A stretch of DNA of 64,000 nucleotides from Bacteroidales bacterium (lineage in GTDB: Bacteria > Bacteroidota > Bacteroidia > Bacteroidales > UBA932), in contig JAFTGA010000031.1 of NCBI GenBank assembly GCA_017458145.1, positions 1 to 64,000 of the forward strand, given 5' to 3'. Shown here one piece after another: positions 59,642 to 64,000 of the stretch. The notes beneath the pieces are model-generated. The model was given only the letters and a program-made list of their open reading frames with translations, was not told the DNA's origin and ran no database searches. Both the position numbers and the translations under genes were made by a program. Every line of letters begins with the position of its first letter. The first letter of the stretch is position 1.

Positions 59642-60022
59642 TTACGAATCATTCTCCGGAATCGCAAGCTGTCCCGTCACCCGGAGCGCCACCTTCCAGG
59701 GCTCCTCGATCCGCAGCCAGTCCGGATCGAACGAACGCAGCAGGTGCGGAGCGAACCGCTCCGTGATCCACATCACGCTCTCGAAGAATCCCTTGTCAAG
59801 CCGCCGGGACACCAGCGCGAACATGTCCAGGTCTTCCTCCCCGGGCCGCCGCAGGTCGTCCACCGCCCACGCGCCCGATTTGCCCAGGGCCACGGCGCAG
59901 TCGTACAGGTACTCCGGATGGCCGGTGAACCCGGCAGCCGCCTGCGGATAGAAATGCAGGATCACGTACTTCCCGCCTTCCGTCGCGGCGAGCAACTCCT
60001 CGATGTAGTCTTCCAGTCTCAT
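59642..60022 (-). CDS. Phage tail-region hypothetical protein
   Basis: 126 residues, globular, no recognised domain (LEDYIEELLAATEGGKYVIL, AVDDLRRPGEEDLDMFALVS). Its ATG overlaps the TGA of the preceding gene (ATGA). Position before the tape measure is that of a tail-assembly chaperone; no slippery heptamer is visible at the junction. Confidence 0.6.
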   Translation of the reverse strand: MRLEDYIEELLAATEGGKYVILHFYPQAAAGFTGHPEYLYDCAVALGKSGAWAVDDLRRPGEEDLDMFALVSRRLDKGFFESVMWITERFAPHLLRSFDPDWLRIEEPWKVALRVTGQLAIPENDS

Positions 60023-60312
60023 GCCTGCTCCTCCTCCTTCAAAGGTTCAACAGCACCGGCGCCGGTGCCGCGCAGGACCTCATACAAGGCCTCGCAGCAC
60101 TCCCGGCGCTGGTCACAGAGATCGTCCAGCACGTCCTCCAGGATGTCGGAGGTGCGCACCCGGGCCTCATCCGGGAGCACGTGCAGCTCCGTGCGGAGCG
60201 TGTCGATAAGGCGGGCTGCCATCCAAAGATGATCGATGGCGGAAACAAGTTGTCCGGGGTTCAGGCCCGGGGCCGGCACCGAGGCGCCGGAGGTTGCATT
60301 AGCGGTAGACAT
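60019..60312 (-). CDS. Phage tail-region hypothetical protein
   Basis: 97 residues. A disordered Ser/Pro/Gly start is followed by helices (QLVSAIDHLWMAARLIDTLR, ILEDVLDDLCDQRRECCEAL). First gene after the structured-RNA element; its ATG is 14 bases from the RNA U-run, so this RNA may be its leader. Function unknown. Confidence 0.6.
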   Translation of the reverse strand: MSTANATSGASVPAPGLNPGQLVSAIDHLWMAARLIDTLRTELHVLPDEARVRTSDILEDVLDDLCDQRRECCEALYEVLRGTGAGAVEPLKEEEQA

Positions 60313-60325
60313 AACTAATGTAAAA

Positions 60326-60479
60326 TAAAAAAGCCAAGGCTCTGTCTACCACATACGCCCTGGGGCAATGCTGCCGCACCTTACGGATACGACGAACCTT
60401 GGCTAATCTCTTTCTGCCTGCATCTGATAGGAAAATCCCGGAGAACTGCCCCGTCAGACTCGGTGTATGTAGTAGACAG
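60326..60479 (-). ncRNA. Structured RNA/leader with predicted pseudoknot
   Basis: Helix A pairs 60465-60479 with 60342-60356: 14 Watson-Crick pairs plus one position that is C/A on the plus strand but a G-U wobble on the minus strand, which points to a minus-strand RNA. Helix C (60447-60452 with 60362-60367, 6 bp) lies inside A. Helix B (60397-60404 with 60332-60339, 8 bp) crosses A, giving an H-type pseudoknot, and is followed by six U residues like an intrinsic terminator. A -7 box (60483-60490) ends four bases before helix A. It may be a free small RNA or an attenuator leader for the tail gene at 60312. Confidence 0.6.
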
Positions 60480-60482
60480 GAA

Positions 60483-60490
60483 CAAATATC
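60483..60490 (-). promoter_or_regulatory. -7 box GATATTTG of the structured RNA
   Basis: Seven of eight positions match TAnnTTTG; a TTG lies about 19 bases upstream at the -33 distance. The predicted start (about 60476-60479) coincides with helix A. Confidence 0.45.
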
Positions 60491-60523
60491 GGCATTATTT
60501 CCGAAAATCCAATAGCCCGATGC

Positions 60524-60550
60524 AAAAAAATCGCTCCCCCCGGGAGCGAT
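60524..60550 (-). terminator. Strong intrinsic terminator of the SDH protease gene
   Basis: Perfect 9-bp arms ATCGCTCCC (60530-60538) and GGGAGCGAT (60542-60550), followed on the minus strand by T7. Four bases after the protease stop. Confidence 0.85.
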
Positions 60551-60553
60551 CAG

Positions 60554-61510
60554 TCAAGGCATCTGCGGTTCTCCTATTTGAAATTGCATCAAAGGACCAG
60601 GAACTTGAGGTTGCTGTGGAGGAAGATGGAGAGAATACTCTCCACCAATGTTGTTTTCAACAATTTTCACCAGATTGCTTGCTTCTCCAAGAATCATACA
60701 ACAATGGTGGATACTGAGCACTAGATCCTGAACGACCGAATCCGATTCGAGGCTTTCGATATTCAACCCGGTATCCTTGCACCGCTGGACATCAATATGA
60801 CGGCTGTGCACTTTACTATCGCCATTGTCCACAAACACTCTCTTTATCTCTGCCCGGACTTCATCCGAATATTGGGAATATTTCAAGATGTCATCCGCCA
60901 GTTCCCTCGACAATTCGTCGGCCTGTTGGCAAATAGTTAGAAACGTCGGGTGCAGTTTCGAGATAATGGCTTGCCAAAGACCTAGACTGGAGGGGTTACT
61001 GCTTACGTCACGGACAGCCCGGTCAAACTCTTTCAAGACAGACTGACACGGCAAGCCGTTGATTTGAGGATCGAAAGGGCCAAGACATGACTGCTTACCC
61101 ATCATAATTGAACGAGAAGACACAGCGATCATCGAGCCAGCCGACATTGCCATCTGGGGAATAATAGCCCTAATGTCCCCATCAAACATCGACCTGAGAT
61201 ACTTAATAATCTGTTCTGTAGCCGAGATATCTCCGCCAGGCGTATGGAGAATCAGATCAAGGCCTTTCTTCCGGTCCAATTTGTGGACAGTCTCCATAAA
61301 AGCGTTGATGTCCCGGTCATTGATCAAAGCATCAGCTCGCTGTTTATTAAGAAAAGCCGAAAAGTACAGGATAGTATTTCTTCCGGTATGTTCGGACAAC
61401 TCGCGGAGATACCGCTTCTTCTGCTCTACAAGAAAGAAAACGCCGCCATTTGGATTCTGCGGTGTGACTCGAACTTGTGATTCGTTCTTTATTTCACTCC
61501 AGCCAGGCAT
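60554..61510 (-). CDS. Clp-fold SDH-type (SppA-like) serine protease, phage cargo
   Basis: 318 residues from MPGWSEIKNESQVRV. ClpP/crotonase-fold signatures of the serine-dehydrogenase-proteinase (SDH_sah) family: TILYFSAFLNKQRADALIND, DLILHTPGGDISATEQIIKY (first loop) and IIPQMAMSAGSMIAVSSRSI, with the Ser nucleophile in SAGS. GPFDPQINGLPC follows, as in SppA relatives. The last 40 residues are proline/glutamine-rich. There is no signal peptide or helix, so cytosolic. AT-richer than the phage genes around it and closed by its own terminator. Not a normal virion gene; role in lysogeny, maturation or defence is unknown. Confidence 0.85.
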   Translation of the reverse strand: MPGWSEIKNESQVRVTPQNPNGGVFFLVEQKKRYLRELSEHTGRNTILYFSAFLNKQRADALINDRDINAFMETVHKLDRKKGLDLILHTPGGDISATEQIIKYLRSMFDGDIRAIIPQMAMSAGSMIAVSSRSIMMGKQSCLGPFDPQINGLPCQSVLKEFDRAVRDVSSNPSSLGLWQAIISKLHPTFLTICQQADELSRELADDILKYSQYSDEVRAEIKRVFVDNGDSKVHSRHIDVQRCKDTGLNIESLESDSVVQDLVLSIHHCCMILGEASNLVKIVENNIGGEYSLHLPPQQPQVPGPLMQFQIGEPQMP

Positions 61511-61512
61511 AA

Positions 61513-61710
61513 CTACAACATTACGATAGACGTGCTGGTGCCGGATGTGCATTGCACATCGTTCTCAAAAGCAGAATTCTGCCGATACATCCCATCCTTC
61601 ATAGGCCATGGCTGATTCACATAAGGAGAGGGAACGTATCCTTTCATGAACTGCGCATACTGGTCTTCGCGTGACTGTTTCTGATCGCCCATAGGTAAGA
61701 GTTGTTTCAT
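61513..61710 (-). CDS. Small protein before the SDH protease
   Basis: 65 residues, two bases upstream of the protease start and on the same transcript. Polar and aromatic-proline rich (MKGYVPSPYVNQPWPMKDGM), ending VQCTSGTSTSIVML. No helix or motif recognised; might be a substrate, inhibitor or adaptor of the protease. A -7 box (61720-61727, TTATTTTG) and direct repeats lie upstream. Confidence 0.5.
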   Translation of the reverse strand: MKQLLPMGDQKQSREDQYAQFMKGYVPSPYVNQPWPMKDGMYRQNSAFENDVQCTSGTSTSIVML

Positions 61711-61719
61711 TTTACTCTA

Positions 61720-61727
61720 CAAAATAA
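61720..61727 (-). promoter_or_regulatory. -7 box TTATTTTG of the protease cassette
   Basis: Seven of eight consensus positions, about ten bases before the ATG at 61710. Confidence 0.35.
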
Positions 61728-61741
61728 CAAAATTCGTTCCT

Positions 61742-61774
61742 GAATTGCAAGTGAATTGCACGAGTATTGCATCA
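61742..61774. repeat. Three 11-bp direct repeats, operator-like
   Basis: Units GAATTGCAAGT, GAATTGCACGA and GTATTGCATCA follow each other without gap, about one helical turn apart, 15-47 bases upstream of the cassette -7 box. The last copy overlaps the stop of the preceding gene. Likely binding sites for a regulator. Confidence 0.5.
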
Positions 61775-62116
61775 TGCAGACTTCCCGATATCCCGGAAAG
61801 TAGCCGCGACATCCTCCGTAAAGCCATACATCAGCCGTCGGGCGATGGCGGCATATGCACCGAAGATGAAGCGGTTGTGGATGCGCAGGGACTTCTTGCG
61901 GCGGTTCTTGATATCCAGGAATCGTTCATAGACGGGATGCTCCAATGTCAGTTTGCCGTCCGCCTCGGCACCGCCGGACACGGATATCGAGCGGCCGGAC
62001 TCCAGGCGTCCGGTGCCGCGACGGTAGCCGGAAGCGATCGCGGCGCCCTGGCCAGCCAGCATCCGCCGCCCTTCGCTCTCCAGCGTCTCCTGGATGAACC
62101 GTTCCCGCGCGCCCAT
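61772..62116 (-). CDS. Phage tail-completion-type protein (HK97 gp10-like position)
   Basis: 114 residues from MGARERFIQETLESEGRRML; the start overlaps the preceding stop by one base. Basic, mostly helical, with GYRRGTGRLESGRSISVSGG in the middle and HPVYERFLDIKNRRKK, as in small head-tail joining proteins of the gp10 kind. Family call by position and composition only. Confidence 0.6.
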   Translation of the reverse strand: MGARERFIQETLESEGRRMLAGQGAAIASGYRRGTGRLESGRSISVSGGAEADGKLTLEHPVYERFLDIKNRRKKSLRIHNRFIFGAYAAIARRLMYGFTEDVAATFRDIGKSA

Positions 62117-62577
62117 CAGCCGAGGGTAATTTCGATGCTCCAGCCGGACCATCCGCCGAAGACGGAGTACTCCGGTACCACGTTGACATCCGTCAGGGAC
62201 AGCCCCGCGAGCTGCGGGCACGGCATCCCCGTCTCGCCGCCGGTCAGGTCTTCGTCCAGTTTGTCCAGGATTGCCTGCGAAACTTCCAGCAGACGAAGGT
62301 AAGTTTCATCCGCGAGTTTCACGGTCCGGGAAGCCCCGTTGATCTTGGCGAGCACGAAAAAAGCCGTTGAGACGCTCTCCGCGAACGTGTCGGTATTCTG
62401 GCCGTAGTCCCGCGCCTCTGGCAACGCGACCAGTACCTGGTCGCCGGTAGCCTTGCTGAGCTGGCTCGCGGCGTTCTCGCCGTCCACCACGCGGACGGGC
62501 GTGATATCCGGCCACCCCGGGATCCGGAAGGTAGAAAGGTACTCAGTGACCTTTCTGAGTTTTGACAGACGCTTCAT
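62116..62577 (-). CDS. Phage tail-terminator-type protein
   Basis: 153 residues from MKRLSKLRKVTEYLSTFRIP; overlaps the upstream gene by 35 bases. Small alpha/beta protein (FFVLAKINGASRTVKLADET, LSLTDVNVVPEYSVFGGWSG). Order after the connector and before the gp10-like gene fits a tail-terminator or minor head-tail protein. Not recognised by sequence. Confidence 0.55.
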   Translation of the reverse strand: MKRLSKLRKVTEYLSTFRIPGWPDITPVRVVDGENAASQLSKATGDQVLVALPEARDYGQNTDTFAESVSTAFFVLAKINGASRTVKLADETYLRLLEVSQAILDKLDEDLTGGETGMPCPQLAGLSLTDVNVVPEYSVFGGWSGWSIEITLG

Positions 62578-63382
62578 ATCGCTTGGCTTCCTTATAATTG
62601 GACCACAGGATCTGCAGCACGCTGAAAAGCGGCTCCCCGTCCACACGGTCGATGTTTCCGATGGTCTGGTCCTTCGCGAGCTGGACCAGCAGGTCGTTCC
62701 AGGTTACGGCGGGTCCCTTGGATCCGGAACCTTCCGGCGCGAAGAGCTGCGCGAGGTCCACCTCTTCGCCGTTCAGCAGCAGCCGCTCCGACTGCAGGTA
62801 CTGGAGGCAATGGCAGAACCAGGCCAGCACCAGGCTCTTCTGCCAGGGTCGCATCCGGGAGGCGGCACGGCGGTCCCGGTCAAACCTGCGCCCGGACATC
62901 GGCCCGGCACGGCGCCCGGCCCGGTTGGGCCGCCGGGAACGGCTCCGGTAGAGAATCCCGAGGCAGTCATCCAGGTCCGACGGATCCTGAGACCGGCCGA
63001 AGGCCTGCACGGCCATCGCCGCGGCACGGAACTCCCCGAAAGTCAGGTCCTGCAGCAGATCTGCCGGACCACGCAGACGGCCGACACGCGGCAGCGGGTT
63101 GGCAATCGTGTCCATTGCCAGCCGCGGCATCCCGTCATCCTCCGCAAAAAGGAAGCCCAGGCACTGCTCGCAGAGCAGATATACATTCTCGGCCGCATTT
63201 CCCCGGGGGCGGCGCATCCGGAGCCCCAGGAACTTGTGCAGCATCCGGATATGGAACTCCAGCGGCGAAGCGCAGCGCCCGAATATCCGGAACGCATAGC
63301 GGATCTGCACCGGGCTCATCTCCGCCCAGCTGGACGGGATCTCGCTCACGCGTCCGCTCCCGTATGCCTCGATGCGAGTCAC
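62543..63382 (-). CDS. Phage structural/connector hypothetical protein
   Basis: 279 residues. Helical, Arg-rich (RSRSRRPNRAGRRAGPMSGR forms a basic hinge) with CEQCLGFLFAEDDGMPR and DGEPLFSVLQILWSNYKEAK near the end. It overlaps the next upstream gene by four bases. Similar proteins occur in Bacteroides phage late operons without assigned roles. Confidence 0.6.
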   Translation of the reverse strand: MTRIEAYGSGRVSEIPSSWAEMSPVQIRYAFRIFGRCASPLEFHIRMLHKFLGLRMRRPRGNAAENVYLLCEQCLGFLFAEDDGMPRLAMDTIANPLPRVGRLRGPADLLQDLTFGEFRAAAMAVQAFGRSQDPSDLDDCLGILYRSRSRRPNRAGRRAGPMSGRRFDRDRRAASRMRPWQKSLVLAWFCHCLQYLQSERLLLNGEEVDLAQLFAPEGSGSKGPAVTWNDLLVQLAKDQTIGNIDRVDGEPLFSVLQILWSNYKEAKRYEASVKTQKGH

Positions 63383-63999
63383 TGTGCCGTGAAGTATTTG
63401 TTGGCGGGGTCGTTCTCCGGCAGCGGATTGAAGGCCTGCCAGGGATTGCCGTCGAGCAGCAGCTCCGCAATCTCCGTCCGGGTGTCGGCGATCTGCTTTT
63501 CAAGATCGCCCACATACGCGTCCATTTCCGCCATCGTGGCCGCCGCTTTCGACCGGCCGCCCTGGTAGGAAGGGCAGAACCGGCGCACAATCGAGAGCGG
63601 GAACACCTCCAGAGACCAGCGGCGCACGGCGGTCACGAGGGCGCTCAGCACGGCCCAGCGCTGGCAGGCGCGCAGCAGATCCCGGTCGGCCTCGGCGACC
63701 GAAGCCCCCGAGATGCGGGACCAGGCGTCATCGTTCATCATCCGGCGCAGCTTCCCCTGGCACTCGACAACCAGGTTCTGCAGCAGATAGAAAACGTAGA
63801 AGGATCCGTCCAGCGGATACACTGCCTCCATTTCGTCCATGGTGCGGACGATGGAGCGCGCCCGCCGCTTATAGGCGTCGGATTCCTGCCACTGGGTGAT
63901 GCTGTTTTCGTCCAGATATGCGTACAGCGCGTCAAGCGCCCGGTACCACCGGTCCTGCTGCGCCCGCTCGTCTCGGTCGATCATCCATTCCCAGGGCAT
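63379..63999 (-). CDS. Phage head-tail connector-like protein (start near window edge)
   Basis: 206 residues visible from an ATG at the last bases of the window; the true start may lie beyond, or at the Met five codons later (MIDRDERAQQDRWYRALDAL). Helical with WYRALDALYAYLDENSITQW, VYPLDGSFYVFYLLQNLVVE and a Trp-Leu-rich C-terminal half. Resembles DUF6712-type connector proteins of Bacteroides phages by layout; unproven. Confidence 0.6.
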   Translation of the reverse strand: MPWEWMIDRDERAQQDRWYRALDALYAYLDENSITQWQESDAYKRRARSIVRTMDEMEAVYPLDGSFYVFYLLQNLVVECQGKLRRMMNDDAWSRISGASVAEADRDLLRACQRWAVLSALVTAVRRWSLEVFPLSIVRRFCPSYQGGRSKAAATMAEMDAYVGDLEKQIADTRTEIAELLLDGNPWQAFNPLPENDPANKYFTAQ

Positions 64000-64000
64000 C

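Noticed and set aside
60019..60022. Programmed frameshift of a tail-assembly chaperone
   Set aside because: The junction is a plain ATGA overlap and no slippery heptamer was seen.
1..64000. CRISPR array or insertion sequence
   Set aside because: No spaced identical repeats of CRISPR type and no transposase or IS terminal inverted repeats were seen.

Overview
The window looks like a moderately GC-rich Bacteroidales chromosome carrying the end of an integrated tailed phage. I infer the order Bacteroidales from promoters of the Bacteroidetes type (a -7 box of form TAnnTTTG occurs in front of about twenty genes), from the near absence of Shine-Dalgarno sites, and from lineage-typical families: a DUF4837 lipoprotein, a rSAM/lipoprotein pair, calycin-like and DUF1349 lipoproteins, and a Nim-type flavoprotein. 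The genus cannot be fixed from the sequence alone.

Region 1 (1-14 kb) is a decaying accessory zone of small redox and regulatory genes: a K+-dependent Na+/Ca2+ exchanger, a Nim/PPOX protein, a sugar O-acetyltransferase, an NAD(P)-binding protein, three flavodoxin-fold proteins, an HxlR and three AraC regulators, and a periplasmic amidohydrolase followed by an ABM-cupin fusion. Between them lie broken genes: a radical SAM N-terminus, a half acetyltransferase, two NTF2/SnoaL-like remnants and a frameshifted membrane miniprotein. Several keep intact promoters.

Region 2 (14-30 kb) holds envelope and metabolic genes: an orphan TonB-dependent receptor, a calycin-like lipoprotein, a papain-fold (C1B) lipoprotein peptidase, a two-domain VOC protein with an SDR, an SGNH/MBOAT O-acylation pair, a LamG lipoprotein overlapping a radical SAM enzyme with a small lipoprotein, proB-proA-ridA, and a tandemly duplicated esterase.

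Region 3 (30-44 kb) is mainly one leftward operon: ruvX, def, a RelA/SpoT-type synthetase, an HD hydrolase, a small-molecule kinase-like protein, a SpoIIE phosphatase fused to an RsbW-type kinase domain, a STAS antagonist, a K+/H+ antiporter and preA. It couples alarmone-type nucleotide chemistry to a partner-switching module. Divergently run an M23 peptidase, dxr, rseP and a DUF4837 lipoprotein, then tRNA-Glu, rpsT and tRNA-Pro.

Region 4 (44-64 kb) is a prophage next to tRNA-Pro(CGG). A rightward tyrosine integrase faces a long leftward late operon running in from beyond the window: connector/tail-completion genes, tail genes, tape measure, baseplate-like protein, a 1694-residue fibre with a C-terminal S74 chaperone, a second tail-tip protein, 2TM proteins and an M15 endolysin. 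Inside this late operon sits an AT-richer cassette (60.3-61.8 kb): a Clp-fold SDH-type serine protease with a small leader ORF, three 11-bp direct repeats upstream and a strong terminator downstream. It is followed by a promoter and a roughly 150-nt structured RNA (a predicted pseudoknot ending in a U-run) just before the next tail gene. This RNA/protease cassette, together with the alarmone/partner-switching operon and the rSAM-lipoprotein locus, are the best candidates for undescribed biology.
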